Part shown: positions 25,601 through 34,651 of the stretch, one piece after another
Layout of the letters: the number at the start of each line of letters is the position of its first letter
Numbering within the stretch: position 1 is the stretch's first letter
Source of the DNA: Betaproteobacteria bacterium
GTDB lineage: Bacteria > Pseudomonadota > Gammaproteobacteria > Burkholderiales > Casimicrobiaceae
Direction of reading: 5' to 3'
NCBI GenBank assembly: GCA_029884335.1
Contig: JAOUIA010000008.1
Span: 16,328-80,327 of the forward strand
Length of the DNA: 64,000 nucleotides
The notes under the pieces: model-generated
The model's input: only the letters and a program-made list of their open reading frames with translations
Databases searched by the model: none
What the model was told of the DNA's origin: nothing
Made by a program: the position numbers and the translations under genes

Positions 25601-26410
25601 CTGAGCCTGCTCCGGAACCCACAGCAAGCGCAACCCGTCCTGCGCGGATTCGCCACCGTCCACGGCCGCCGCCTGGAGACTGCGACCATCGCGCCGGATG
25701 CGCCGCGGCCCCGCGCGCCGCACATCGTGCTCCTGCACGGTGCGCTTGGCTCGCTCGCGGCTTGGGATCGGTTTCCCCGCGAACTCGCGCGGGCATCGGG
25801 CTGCCCGGTCCTGGTCTACTCGCGCGCCGGCCACGGCCGCTCGGATCCTCCGGCGGGCCCGCCCGGCCCGGACTACCTGCAGGTCGAGGCGCAGTCGGTG
25901 CTGCCGGCGCTCATGGACTCGCAGGGCATCGCGCGACCGGTGCTGGTCGGTCACGAGGACGGCGCGGCGATCGCGCTGATCCACGCGGGCAGCGGCTTCG
26001 ACGTGACGGGCGTGGTCGCGCTTGCGCCGCGCACCGCGATCGGCGAGCAGGACGCGGCCCGCGTGCAGTCGGCGCACGCGCGCTTCGCGGCAGGCGAGGC
26101 GATGCAGGCGTTCGGGCGACAGCACCGCGATCCCGCGGCGCTGCTCGCCCGCTGGGCGACGCTGTGGGCTTCCCCCGCGGTTCACGCACGCACGCTGGAG
26201 CCGTTCCTCGCGCGCGTCGCCGCGCCCGTCCTGCTGGTCCAGGGCGAGGACGACGAGCACGCGAACGTCGCCGACTTCGCCGCGCTCTCGCGCGAACTGC
26301 GCGGGCGGGCGCAGTCGATCGAGCTCGCAGCCGTGGGCCACGAGGCGTGGTTCGACGCCCCGCGCGCGGTGATCGCGGCGATCGCCGCGCTCGTCGACCG
26401 CGCGCAATAG
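25601..26410 (+). CDS. Alpha/beta hydrolase with Glu in the nucleophile elbow
   Basis: A 269-residue alpha/beta hydrolase. HG oxyanion segment LLHGALGS begins near residue 44. The elbow reads GHEDG (117-121), where the family usually has GHSDG. The acid is likely in QGEDDEHAN and the His in VGHEAWF. The frame has no ATG, GTG or TTG before the first conserved strand; a CTG at 25601 stands 8 bases after GGAGG and gives a normal N-terminus. GTG 25727 would cut off the first strand. If Glu is really there, the protein may be inactive or have a changed mechanism. Substrate unknown. Confidence 0.65.
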   Translation: MSLLRNPQQAQPVLRGFATVHGRRLETATIAPDAPRPRAPHIVLLHGALGSLAAWDRFPRELARASGCPVLVYSRAGHGRSDPPAGPPGPDYLQVEAQSVLPALMDSQGIARPVLVGHEDGAAIALIHAGSGFDVTGVVALAPRTAIGEQDAARVQSAHARFAAGEAMQAFGRQHRDPAALLARWATLWASPAVHARTLEPFLARVAAPVLLVQGEDDEHANVADFAALSRELRGRAQSIELAAVGHEAWFDAPRAVIAAIAALVDRAQ

Positions 26411-26442
26411 CGGCGCCCGACTCGACTATCCTCCCGAAGTCC

Positions 26443-26487
26443 GGGTCAGCGCGGAAGATCCAGACGGCGGGAATTCCGCTCTGACCC
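26443..26487. repeat. Palindromic intergenic repeat, family 2 (copy 2)
   Basis: GGGTCAGCGCGGAA (26443-26456) mirrored by TTCCGCTCTGACCC (26474-26487), one mismatch. Its right end touches the rsmI stop codon. Confidence 0.8.
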
Positions 26488-27383
26488 TAGTTCCGCTTGA
26501 GGGCGACCGCCCGCTCGTAGAGCGCGTCGCGGGGAATGCCGGTGGCGGCGGCCGCGACGCGCGCCGCTGCCGACGGCGGCATCTCGGCGAGCAGTGCGGC
26601 GAGCCAGCGCGCCGTGGCATCGTCGACGGCGGACGGCGCGCCGGCGCGCTCCGCGGCGTCCACGACGAGGACGAACTCGCCGCGCTCGCGATTCGCGTCC
26701 GCCGCGAACCATTCGTCGGCAGTCCCGAGCTCGAGCCTCGCAACCTCCTCGAACAGCTTGGTGAGCTCGCGGCCGACGACGAGCGTGCGTTCGTCGCCGA
26801 GCGCCTCGCGCAGCGCCGCAACCGTCGCGCGCACCCGGTGCGGCGCCTCGAAGCAGACGAGCGCCAGCGGCAGCGAGGCCACGCTCGCGAGGAGTTCGCG
26901 TCGCGCCTTCGCCTGCGAGGGCAGGAAGCCGAGGAAGGCGAAGCGCTCGGCGACGAGCCCCGCCACGCTCACCATCGCGGCCAGCGCCGACGGTCCCGGA
27001 ACGGGCACGACGCGCAGGCTTGCAGCCAGCGCCGCGCGCACGAGGCGCGCACCCGGATCGCTGATGCCGGGGGTGCCGGCGTCGCTCGCCAGCACCACGC
27101 GCTCGCCCGCCGCGAGCCAGGCGAGCACCTCGCCGATGCGCCGCTGCTCGTTGTGCTCGTGCAGCGCGCTCGGCCGCGTCGCGATGCCGCAGCGGCGCAG
27201 CAGCGCGCCGGTCACGCGCGTGTCCTCGGCGAGGATGCGGTCGGCGTTCGCGAGCGTGGCGCGCGCGCGATCGCTCAGGTCTGCGAGGTTACCGAGCGGC
27301 GTGGCGACCACATATAATGACCCGCGCGGCGCGTCGTGGCCGTGCTCGCCAGCATCCTCCGCCGCGACTTCCCTCTTCGTCAC
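26487..27383 (-). CDS. rsmI: 16S rRNA (cytidine-1402-2'-O)-methyltransferase
   Basis: A 298-residue tetrapyrrole-methylase-fold protein with the RsmI signature LYVVATPLGNLADLSDRA (about 24-41), AEDTR near 53, ASDAGTPGISDPG near 103 and PGPSA near 134. It methylates C1402 of 16S rRNA using SAM. GTG 27383 is chosen because GGGAGG lies just upstream; ATG 27395 is an alternative and would overlap the lpoA start on the other strand. The promoter of lpoA appears to lie inside its first codons. Confidence 0.93.
   Translation of the reverse strand: MTKREVAAEDAGEHGHDAPRGSLYVVATPLGNLADLSDRARATLANADRILAEDTRVTGALLRRCGIATRPSALHEHNEQRRIGEVLAWLAAGERVVLASDAGTPGISDPGARLVRAALAASLRVVPVPGPSALAAMVSVAGLVAERFAFLGFLPSQAKARRELLASVASLPLALVCFEAPHRVRATVAALREALGDERTLVVGRELTKLFEEVARLELGTADEWFAADANRERGEFVLVVDAAERAGAPSAVDDATARWLAALLAEMPPSAAARVAAAATGIPRDALYERAVALKRN
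27289..27318 (+). promoter_or_regulatory. Promoter candidate for lpoA with perfect -10 (TATAAT)
   Basis: TATAAT at 27313-27318, with a weak -35 TTACCG at 27289-27294 (18-bp spacer). It lies inside the rsmI coding region, where it forces rare TTA and TAT codons, and 76 bp before the lpoA ATG. Confidence 0.5.
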
Positions 27384-27393
27384 CGCGCCTCCC

Positions 27394-28548
27394 ATGCCCC
27401 GCGTCGCCGCACGCTCGCTCGCCGCACTCGCCCTCGCGTTCGCGTGCGGATCGTCCGCGGCGCAGGCGCCGCCGGCCGCGCCTGGCGTCCTCTCGCAGCC
27501 GGAGGCCAGGCCCGCGGCGCAACCGGAAGCGCCGGCGAAGCCCGCCGCGGCCGAAGCCGCGAAACCGGACGGCGATACTGTCGCCCAGCGCGCCGCCGAC
27601 ATCGCGCTCGTCCTGCCGCTGGCCTCGCCCGATTATGCTCGCGCCGCCGAAGCGGTGCGCGACGGGTTTCTCGCAGCGGCGCGGGCGGCCGGCCTCGAGC
27701 AGCGCACGCGCGTCGTCGGCCACGAGGACGGCGGCGTGCGCGGCGCGTTCGACGCGGCGGAGAAGCTCGGCGCGCGCGTCGTCGTCGGCCCGCTGGTGCG
27801 CGACGACCTGCGCGCGCTCGCCGCCTCCGACCGGCCGCTGCCGCTGACGCTCGCGCTCAACCAGTTCGACGACGGGACGCCGCTGCCGCCGTCGACCTAC
27901 GCGCTGACGCTGTCGATCGAGGCGGACGCGCGGCTGATCGCCCAGCGCCTTCGCGACGAGCAGGTCGTGGCGGTGGCGCTCATCGGCGGCTCGAGCCCGC
28001 TCGAGAAGCGCTTCGCGACCGCGTTCACCGACGCGTGGCTGGCCTCCGGCGGCGGCCCGCCCGAAGTCTACGTCTTCGAGGGCGCGTCCGAGGCGCTCGG
28101 CGCACTGCGCCGCGACCTCGCCCGGTCGAACGCGCAGGCCGCGGTGGTGACGCTGCCGGGCGCGCAGGCCGCGCTCGCCCGCACGTTCGCGCCGCGCCTG
28201 CCGGCGTTCGCGACCTCGCTCGTCAACGAGCCGATGGAGCGCGCCGCGCTCGCCGACCTCGAGGGCGTGGTGTTCGTCGACGTGCCGTGGCTGGTGCGGC
28301 CCGCCGCGCCCGAGTTCGCGGGCGTCCCCCGTCCCGAATTCGGCGCCAACGCGCTGCAGCGGCTCTTTGCGCTGGGCCTCGACGCGTTCGCGGTGGCCCA
28401 TGCGTTCGAGAAGGGCGTGCCCGAGCGCCTCGCGCTGCCCGGGGCGACCGGGCGCCTGACGCTGGGCGACAGCCGTGTGATCGCGCGTTCGGGCGATTTC
28501 GCGACGATGCGCCGCGGGCAGGTCGTGCCCGCCGATGGATCGCGCTGA
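27394..28548 (+). CDS. lpoA: Penicillin-binding protein activator (LpoA-type, periplasmic-binding fold)
   Basis: A 384-residue exported protein. The N-terminus has a hydrophobic signal (LAALALAFACGSS) with Cys near 18, an imperfect lipobox. After an Ala/Pro-rich linker (25-55), a periplasmic-binding-like domain runs from about 66 (IALVLPLASPDYARAAEAVRDGFLAAA) to the end. It corresponds to the C-terminal half of E. coli LpoA (about 680 residues) and lacks the TPR-like N-terminal part. The order rsmI-lpoA-yraN-diaA-dolP is the same as in E. coli. It probably stimulates a class A PBP. Confidence 0.85.
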   Translation: MPRVAARSLAALALAFACGSSAAQAPPAAPGVLSQPEARPAAQPEAPAKPAAAEAAKPDGDTVAQRAADIALVLPLASPDYARAAEAVRDGFLAAARAAGLEQRTRVVGHEDGGVRGAFDAAEKLGARVVVGPLVRDDLRALAASDRPLPLTLALNQFDDGTPLPPSTYALTLSIEADARLIAQRLRDEQVVAVALIGGSSPLEKRFATAFTDAWLASGGGPPEVYVFEGASEALGALRRDLARSNAQAAVVTLPGAQAALARTFAPRLPAFATSLVNEPMERAALADLEGVVFVDVPWLVRPAAPEFAGVPRPEFGANALQRLFALGLDAFAVAHAFEKGVPERLALPGATGRLTLGDSRVIARSGDFATMRRGQVVPADGSR

Positions 28549-28900
28549 CGGCAAGCGCAACGCCGACGGCGCGCGCGCGGAGGCGCTCGCCGCCCGGCAC
28601 CTCGAGAAGCACGGACTGGCGATCGTGGCGCGCAACGTGCGCAGCCGCTTCGGCGAGATCGACCTCGTGGCGCGCGACGGCGCGACCCTCGTGTTCGTCG
28701 AAGTGCGGCTGCGGCGCTCCACTTCCCGCGGCGGCGCCGCGGAGTCGATCACGGCGGCGAAGCGCGCCCGGCTGGTGAAGGCGGCGCAAGGCTACCTCGC
28801 CACGCTCGCCCGCGAGCCCGCCTGCCGCTTCGACGCAGTCCTGCTCGACGGCCTCGACGAAGCGCGCTGCGAGTGGGTGAAGGACGTCGTGTCGGCCTGA
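28535..28900 (+). CDS. yraN: UPF0102 protein YraN (endonuclease-like fold)
   Basis: A 121-residue YraN-family protein with the conserved RSRFGEIDLVARDGATLVFVEVRLR segment (about 37-61), which carries the E-x-D and E-x-K/R-like residues of a restriction-endonuclease fold. Here the usual final Lys (FVEVK) is Arg. Overlaps the end of lpoA by 14 bp. Function is not established; links to Holliday-junction processing or DNA uptake have been suggested for the family. Confidence 0.9.
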   Translation: MDRADGKRNADGARAEALAARHLEKHGLAIVARNVRSRFGEIDLVARDGATLVFVEVRLRRSTSRGGAAESITAAKRARLVKAAQGYLATLAREPACRFDAVLLDGLDEARCEWVKDVVSA

Positions 28901-28914
28901 CGTAGAATCCGCGC

Positions 28915-29505
28915 ATGGACCACGAGGCCCGCATCCGCGCGCACTTCGCCGCGAGCGCCGAGCTCAAGGCGGCCTCGGGGCCGCAGCTCGCCCCCGCGAT
29001 CGCGCGCGCGGCGGAGGCGATGACCGCGTGCCTGTTCGCCGACGGCCGCATCCTCGCCTGCGGCAACGGCGGCTCGGCCGCCGACGCGCAGCACTTCGCC
29101 GCCGAGATGGTCGGGCGCTTCGAGCGCGAGCGTCCGGAGCTGCCGGCGATCGCGCTGACGGTCGACTCGTCGATCCTGACGGCGATCGCCAACGACTACG
29201 CGTTCGACCAGGTCTTCGCCAAGCAGGTGCGCGCGCTCGGCCGCAAGGGCGACGTGCTGCTCGCGTTCTCGACCTCGGGCAACTCGGCCAACGTGATCGC
29301 CGCGATCGACGCCGCGCACGAGCGGGAGATGCGCGTCGTCGCGCTGACCGGGCGCGGCGGCGGGCGCATCGGCGAGATGATCGGCGACGGCGACGTGCAC
29401 GTGTGCGTGCCGCACGAGCGCACGGCGCACGTCCAGGAGGTCCACCTCGCCGTGCTGCACTGCCTGTGCGACGCGATCGACCGCACGCTGCTCGGCGACG
29501 AGTGA
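28915..29505 (+). CDS. diaA: SIS-domain protein, DiaA / phosphoheptose isomerase-like
   Basis: A 196-residue SIS-domain protein with [17 protein letters not shown] (about 44-60) and [14 protein letters not shown] (about 121-134). GmhA (sedoheptulose-7-phosphate isomerase) and DiaA (DnaA-binding initiator factor) are close relatives. The location between yraN and dolP is that of diaA, while heptose adenylyltransferase just downstream fits gmhA. Both names are therefore possible. Confidence 0.8.
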   Translation: MDHEARIRAHFAASAELKAASGPQLAPAIARAAEAMTACLFADGRILACGNGGSAADAQHFAAEMVGRFERERPELPAIALTVDSSILTAIANDYAFDQVFAKQVRALGRKGDVLLAFSTSGNSANVIAAIDAAHEREMRVVALTGRGGGRIGEMIGDGDVHVCVPHERTAHVQEVHLAVLHCLCDAIDRTLLGDE

Positions 29506-29548
29506 GCCCGCGCGACGGCGGCACCGGCGCCCTGCCCTGCGAGCCACC

Positions 29549-30130
29549 ATGCCCGACGCACCCAGGATCCTGCTCGCGGCCGCGCTGATCGCGGCGGTGC
29601 AGTCGCTCGCCGCCTGCGTCCCGCTCGTCGTGGCCGGCGCGGCGGGCACCGCGCTCGTCGTCAGCGACCGCCGCTCGGCGGGGGCGCAGCTCGACGACGC
29701 GGCGATCGAGACGAAGGTCGCCGGCACGGTCGCCGAGCGCCACGGCGATCGCGCGCACGTCAACGCGACGAGCTACAACGGCGCCCTGCTGCTGACCGGC
29801 GAGGTGCCCGACGCGGCGGCGAAGGCCGCGGTGTTCGAGGCGGCGAGGGCGACCGAGCGCGTGCGCTCCGTGCACGACGAGCTGGTCGTCGCGCCGCCCT
29901 CCGACCTGGGCGCGCGGACGAACGACACCTACCTCACGTCGCTGGTGAAGTCGCGCTTCCTCGAGGGCTCCGGGACGTTCTCGGCGACGCACGTCAAGGT
30001 CGTCACCGAGCGCGGCGTCGTGTACCTGATGGGGCTGGTTCGCCGTGCCGAGGCCGACGCCGCCACGAACATCGCCGCGTCGACGCGCGGCGTGGCGCGC
30101 GTGGTCAAGGTCTTCGAGTACATCGACTAG
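29549..30130 (+). CDS. dolP: Dual BON-domain outer-membrane lipoprotein
   Basis: A 193-residue protein with a lipoprotein signal ending LAAC (Cys near 23) and two BON domains, about residues 45-110 and 120-190. E. coli DolP (YraP) supports outer-membrane integrity and has the same layout and genomic position. It should be lipid-anchored in the outer membrane facing the periplasm. Confidence 0.9.
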   Translation: MPDAPRILLAAALIAAVQSLAACVPLVVAGAAGTALVVSDRRSAGAQLDDAAIETKVAGTVAERHGDRAHVNATSYNGALLLTGEVPDAAAKAAVFEAARATERVRSVHDELVVAPPSDLGARTNDTYLTSLVKSRFLEGSGTFSATHVKVVTERGVVYLMGLVRRAEADAATNIAASTRGVARVVKVFEYID

Positions 30131-30143
30131 GCGGGAGGCGGCC

Positions 30144-30644
30144 ATGAGCGGCGAGACGCTGCCCCAGCCGCGCTACCCGGCGAAGATCGCCGGCGCGCGC
30201 GACGCGCTGGAGCGCATCGCTCGGCTGCCGCGGCCGCTCGTGTTCACCAACGGCGTCTTCGACGTCCTGCACCGCGGCCACGTGACCTATCTCGAGCAGG
30301 CGCGCGGGCTCGGCGCATCGCTGGTCGTCGCCGTCAACAGCGACGAGTCGGTGCGCCGGCTCGGCAAGGGCGAAGGGCGCCCGCTCAACCCGCTCGCCGA
30401 CCGCATGGCCGTGCTCGCCGCGCTGGCGGCGGTCGACCTCGTCGTCCCGTTCGACGACGACACGCCGCGCGAGGTGATCCTGGCCGCGCGGCCGGACGTG
30501 CTGGTCAAGGGCGGCGACTACACCGCGGAGACGACCGCCGGCGCGGCGGAGACGATCGCGCGCGGCGGGCGCTTCGTCGCCATCCCGCTGCTGGAAGGCC
30601 GCTCGACGAGCGCGCTCGTCGAACGCATCCGCACGCGCGGCTAA
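30144..30644 (+). CDS. rfaE2: D-glycero-beta-D-manno-heptose 1-phosphate adenylyltransferase
   Basis: A 166-residue nucleotidyltransferase with FTNGVFDVLHRGHVTYL (HxGH motif, about 34-50) and a C-terminal EGRSTSALVERI. It is the stand-alone C-terminal half of HldE and makes ADP-heptose for the lipopolysaccharide core. GGGAGG stands just before ATG 30144. The first-domain kinase is not in the window. Confidence 0.94.
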   Translation: MSGETLPQPRYPAKIAGARDALERIARLPRPLVFTNGVFDVLHRGHVTYLEQARGLGASLVVAVNSDESVRRLGKGEGRPLNPLADRMAVLAALAAVDLVVPFDDDTPREVILAARPDVLVKGGDYTAETTAGAAETIARGGRFVAIPLLEGRSTSALVERIRTRG

Positions 30645-30650
30645 AGGCCG

Positions 30651-32498
30651 CTACTTCCTGTAGCGGGCGAGGAAGTCCGCGACGATGCCCTTCTGCGACC
30701 GGTCGATCGCCGCGTCGAGCGTCCGGTCGGCCGGGTCGTACTGCTTGGCCTTGCGCAGCGCGTTGATGGCGTCCTGGTGGAAGCCCAGCCCCTGCTGCGC
30801 GAGCCCGTAGCAGCGCCACGCGTCGGCGCTGCCGAGCTCGAGGTTGGTCCACGTGCGGCAGAGCTCGGCCGCGCGCCGGTAGTTGCCGGCGGCGAGCATG
30901 CGCGGCCCTTCGCTGCGCATCGCGTTGACGCGGGCGCGCCGCTCGGCGAACTCGCGGTCGAGCTCCGGATCGATCGGGGCGCCCGGCGGCGGACCCGGCG
31001 CGGAGGCGCTGCCGGACGCGGCCGCGCCGAACGAGGGGACGCTGGGCAGCGACAGGTTGCTGATGAGGCCGCCGTCGGCGACGAGCCCGCCCTTGATCTC
31101 GGCGAACGACGGGAACGCGTCGGACACCGTGGCCCGCGCCCAGCCGATCGACTCGGCCATCGGCTGGTGCCACGCCACGCCGTAGAGCCACAGCATGGCG
31201 GCGAGCCCGCACACGCCGGTGACGGCGTTGAGCACCCCCGGCGGCCCGTGAGTGACGAGCACGTCCTCGGCGAAGTCCCAGTCGGTCTCCTGGTTCTGCG
31301 CGAGCTTCTCGTAGGCCACGGCGACGAGGAAAGGCGCGAGCAGCGGGAAGCCGCAGGCCATGCCCTCCCACCAGACGCGGAACCCGCGCCGCAGCGCACG
31401 GCCGAGCTGCGCCTGCGTGTCGCGGCGCGCGTAGGCGTTGGAGATCGAGAACTGCAGGAAGATGCCGAACAGCCACTTGCCCGGCGTGCTGCCGAGGGCG
31501 GCGATCAGCAGCGCCTCGACCGGGACCCAGGACAGCGTGATCAGGATCGGCGCGATCAGCGGGTGCCCGAGCGAGCGCGCCGCGCCCTCGGGCAGCGCGC
31601 CCATGCCGGACAGCTCGGAGAGCAGGAGCGCCAGGACCAGCCCCCAGATCGAGTAGTCGAACAGGCGCGCGGCCAGCCGGTGCCACGGCCGCGGCTCGCT
31701 CGTGCGGCCGGACTTCGCGCGCTCGAGCTCGGCCATGCGCAGCTGGAAGATCCAGCTCGCGTCCTCGGAGGGCTGGTTGGTGCCGAGGAACACGCTCTTC
31801 TCGCGCCGCCAGTTGAGGATCGCGAGGTCGGTCTGCGGCTGCAGCGCCGGCGCCGGCGGCGCGGCGCGGCGGCGCAGCCACGCCACCGAGTGCACGGCGC
31901 CGTAGACGACCGCGAGCGCGATGAGCGTGAGCGTGAGCCACACGAGCACCTGCTTCGCGACCAGCACGGCGTCGGCCGGCGTCACGAACAGGATCGCCGC
32001 GGCGATGAATGCGCCGAAGAGCACGCACAGGCCGAGCGTGACCCACGGCGAGCGTGAGAACGACACGACGCGCTCGGTGAGCCCCGGGTGGTGGCGCGCG
32101 ACCTCCGGGGCCGGCGCGTCGACGAGCGCGTGGTCCATCGCCGCGTCGAGCGAGGCCTCGAGGTCGGGCCGGCTGCCCGCGCCTTCGGCCTCCGCGTCGG
32201 CCGCGCCGACGTCGGTCTGCTCCCCCGCTTCCGCGACGGCGTGGTTCACGACGTGCGCGATCTTCTGCTCGGTCGTGCCCGCCGAGAGCGCGAGCTCCTG
32301 GTCGTAGCGGCCGCGCCGCTGCGGGTCGCTCAGTATGCGGCTGGCATGATTGATGAAGCGCAGCGCCTCTTCGACATTGCCCTGGCCGTCGCGCGTCTTC
32401 GCGTAGTACTTGCGGATGAGGCGACGCAGGCTCGCGCGCACTTCCTCGTCGGAGGCCGCGGGGTTGATGCCCAGCGCTTCGTAGATCGTCGCCTTCAT
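30651..32498 (-). CDS. Membrane protein with J-like domain, RDD domain and TPR-like tail
   Basis: A 615-residue protein. Residues 1-70 look like a DnaJ J-domain (IYEALGINPAASDEEVRASL), but the HPD triad is missing: the sequence is RKYYAKTRDG at 29-38, so it should not stimulate Hsp70 normally. Two membrane segments lie near 155-175 and 185-205. An RDD domain follows (PWHRLAARLFDYSIWG near 272, then GSTPGKWLFGI), with further membrane helices. The end (about 530-600) is TPR-like. Function unknown. It stands alone and is convergent with rfaE2. Confidence 0.75.
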   Translation of the reverse strand: MKATIYEALGINPAASDEEVRASLRRLIRKYYAKTRDGQGNVEEALRFINHASRILSDPQRRGRYDQELALSAGTTEQKIAHVVNHAVAEAGEQTDVGAADAEAEGAGSRPDLEASLDAAMDHALVDAPAPEVARHHPGLTERVVSFSRSPWVTLGLCVLFGAFIAAAILFVTPADAVLVAKQVLVWLTLTLIALAVVYGAVHSVAWLRRRAAPPAPALQPQTDLAILNWRREKSVFLGTNQPSEDASWIFQLRMAELERAKSGRTSEPRPWHRLAARLFDYSIWGLVLALLLSELSGMGALPEGAARSLGHPLIAPILITLSWVPVEALLIAALGSTPGKWLFGIFLQFSISNAYARRDTQAQLGRALRRGFRVWWEGMACGFPLLAPFLVAVAYEKLAQNQETDWDFAEDVLVTHGPPGVLNAVTGVCGLAAMLWLYGVAWHQPMAESIGWARATVSDAFPSFAEIKGGLVADGGLISNLSLPSVPSFGAAASGSASAPGPPPGAPIDPELDREFAERRARVNAMRSEGPRMLAAGNYRRAAELCRTWTNLELGSADAWRCYGLAQQGLGFHQDAINALRKAKQYDPADRTLDAAIDRSQKGIVADFLARYRK

Positions 32499-32823
32499 CG
32501 CAACGCGGACAAGGACCAGCCCTATGCCAATGGAATCTTGCGGAAAAGCCCGCCGGATGGCAAGGCGCAGCAAGAAGCAAGCCACACCGATCCGCCGAAC
32601 GGCGCGATGGGCGTTTCTGCGGCGAAGCAGCGCGCCCGCGACGCCCAGGGTCAGGTGCTGCCGCCCGCCGAAGGCGGGGGCGCCGCGAAGGGGCGCGCGA
32701 CCGCGCGCTGCGCCGGGCGGGAAATGCTGCAGGAATGGCCGCTCCTGGGGCCGTTGCCCGCCCCGGCCGGCAGAAGGCCCACTTTTCCATCGCCGCACCC
32801 CCTTGCGGGCAACCTGCACAAAC
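32499..32823. other. Gene-free intergenic stretch
   Basis: 325 bp between the J-like/RDD gene and the rplS terminator. Short frames exist but show no recognisable protein pattern. It should contain the promoter of the leftward J-like gene; no consensus elements were seen. Confidence 0.5.
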
Positions 32824-32849
32824 GAAAAAGGGCGGCCCGCGGGCCGCCC
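32824..32849 (-). terminator. Rho-independent terminator of the rpsP-rimM-trmD-rplS operon
   Basis: On the minus strand a perfect 20-bp palindrome, GGGCGGCCCG and its reverse complement, is followed by TTTTTCG. It starts about 20 bp after the rplS stop. Confidence 0.9.
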
Positions 32850-32870
32850 CTGGCGCGACGTCGCCGGCCG

Positions 32871-33251
32871 CTATTCGGGCTTGGCGGCGCCCTCGCGGTG
32901 CGCGAGCTTCTCGCGGATGCGCGCCGACTTGCCGCTGCGGTCGCGCAGGTAGTAGAGCTTCGCGCGGCGCACGTCGCCGCGGCGCTTGATCTCCACCGAC
33001 GCGATCAGCGGCGAATAGGTCTGGAACGTCCGCTCCACCCCTTCGCCGCTGCTGATCTTGCGCACGGTGAACGAGGAGTTGAGGCCGCGGTTGCGCTTCG
33101 CGATCACCACGCCCTCGTAGGCCTGCACGCGCTTGCGCTCGCCTTCGACGACGTTGACGTTGACGATCACGGTGTCGCCCGGCGCGAAGTCGGGAACGGT
33201 GCGGTTGAGGCGCGCGATCTCCTCGCGCTCCAGCGTCTCGATGATGTTCAT
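32871..33251 (-). CDS. rplS: 50S ribosomal protein L19
   Basis: A 126-residue L19 with the usual start ([20 protein letters not shown]), the conserved [11 protein letters not shown] and [14 protein letters not shown] segments, and a slightly extended C-terminal tail. Last gene of the classic rpsP-rimM-trmD-rplS operon, followed by a strong terminator. Confidence 0.98.
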   Translation of the reverse strand: MNIIETLEREEIARLNRTVPDFAPGDTVIVNVNVVEGERKRVQAYEGVVIAKRNRGLNSSFTVRKISSGEGVERTFQTYSPLIASVEIKRRGDVRRAKLYYLRDRSGKSARIREKLAHREGAAKPE

Positions 33252-33360
33252 GGCGTGACTCCTTTCGCTGCCGCGTCCGCCGCGGCTCTCGTTTCCGGCC
33301 GGTCGCGCCGGCCTTGTCGACGCGCAGAGCAGGGCGCCCCCTGGTGCGCGCGCTTCGGTG

Positions 33361-34113
33361 CTACCTCGCCGGCCTCGCCCGCGCCGGCAACTGTGCTGCT
33401 TCCTGCGACCCCGCCCGGTCCTGCAGCAGGTCCGGCCGGCGCTCGGCGGTCCGCTTCAGCGACTCGGCGAGCCGCCACTTCCGGATCGCCTCGTGGTGCC
33501 CCGACAGCAGCACCTCGGGCACCCGCAAGCCTTCGTAAACCTCCGGCCTCGTGTAGTGCGGGCAGTCGAGCAGCCCGGCCACGAACGAGTCCTCCTGCGC
33601 CGATTGCGCGTCGTTGAGCGCCCCCGGCAACTGCCTGGCGATCGCGTCGATCAGCATCAGCGCCGGCAACTCGCCGCCCGACACCACGAAATCGCCGATC
33701 GCGATCTCTTCGTCCACCTCGCGCGCGATCAGCCGCTCGTCGACGCCCTCGTACCGCCCCGCGAGCAGGATGTAGCCCGCCTGCGGCGCTTCCGCCATCG
33801 CCTTCACGCGCGCGTGCGTGAGCGGCGTTCCCGCCGGCGACAGGTACACGACGCGGGGCTGCGCCACCCCCGCCGCCGCCTGCGCCGCGCGCGCCGCCGC
33901 CAGCGCCTGCGCCAGCGGCTGCGCCAGCATCACCATCCCCGGGCCGCCGCCGTACGGCCGGTCGTCGACCGTGCGGTGCGCGTCCGTGGTGAAGTCGCGC
34001 GGATTCCACGTCGCCAGCTGCCACAGGCCGCGCTCGCGCGCGCGAGCCGTCACGCCGAAGCCGCACGCGTGCTCGACCATCGCGGGGAACAGCGTCACGA
34101 CGTCGATGCGCAC
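33361..34113 (-). CDS. trmD: tRNA (guanine-37-N1)-methyltransferase
   Basis: A 250-residue SPOUT methyltransferase: start [26 protein letters not shown] near 52, [11 protein letters not shown] near 88, and [11 protein letters not shown] near 115 with the knot loop [15 protein letters not shown]. It modifies G37 of tRNA to prevent frameshifting. GTG 34113 is the start set by the conserved first strand; it begins 12 bp after the rimM stop. Confidence 0.97.
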   Translation of the reverse strand: MRIDVVTLFPAMVEHACGFGVTARARERGLWQLATWNPRDFTTDAHRTVDDRPYGGGPGMVMLAQPLAQALAAARAAQAAAGVAQPRVVYLSPAGTPLTHARVKAMAEAPQAGYILLAGRYEGVDERLIAREVDEEIAIGDFVVSGGELPALMLIDAIARQLPGALNDAQSAQEDSFVAGLLDCPHYTRPEVYEGLRVPEVLLSGHHEAIRKWRLAESLKRTAERRPDLLQDRAGSQEAAQLPARARPAR

Positions 34114-34124
34114 CGCGCCTGCCT

Positions 34125-34616
34125 TCAGTAATCCGCTTCCCAGTCCACCTCGACGACTCGCGCCGCGAGGTCCACGCCCGTCACGTACGCCGGCACCAGC
34201 GGGATGAGCCGGCTGGCCCCGTCCGCGCCCGCCACCCTCAGCAGCGGGTGGGCGCCGCAATCGTCCACCGCTTCCACCGTGCCGAGCTCGACGCCGCCGC
34301 CGGTCACCACCATGCAGCCCGGCAGGTCGGCGAGGTACACCTCGCCGGCGTCCGCGCCCGGCATCGCCGCGCGCGCCACCTCGATCAGCGAGCCGCGCAG
34401 CAGCGCCGCGGCCTCCGGCGAGTCGACGCCCTCGACTTTCGCCACCAGCGCGCCGCCGTGCGCGCGCCCTTCGATCAACCGGAACTCGCGCGGCTCGCGC
34501 TCGCCGCGCATGCTCATCTGCCAGACCGGGTAGCCGAGCAGCGCCTCCGGCGTCGCGGTGTACGGCTGCACCTTCATCCACCCCCGCACGCCGTAGGGAG
34601 CGGCCACGCGCCCCAT
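34125..34616 (-). CDS. rimM: 16S rRNA processing protein RimM
   Basis: A 163-residue RimM with [19 protein letters not shown] near the N-terminus and a C-terminal PRC-barrel ([13 protein letters not shown] to [16 protein letters not shown]). It binds S19 and helps 30S maturation. ATG 34616 gives a slightly short N-terminus; a CTG at 34655, overlapping the rpsP stop, would add 13 residues and fits the family length better, so the start is unsure. Confidence 0.94.
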   Translation of the reverse strand: MGRVAAPYGVRGWMKVQPYTATPEALLGYPVWQMSMRGEREPREFRLIEGRAHGGALVAKVEGVDSPEAAALLRGSLIEVARAAMPGADAGEVYLADLPGCMVVTGGGVELGTVEAVDDCGAHPLLRVAGADGASRLIPLVPAYVTGVDLAARVVEVDWEADY

Positions 34617-34651
34617 CGCGACGTAGCGCGACGGAGTGTCGCTTTCCTGCG

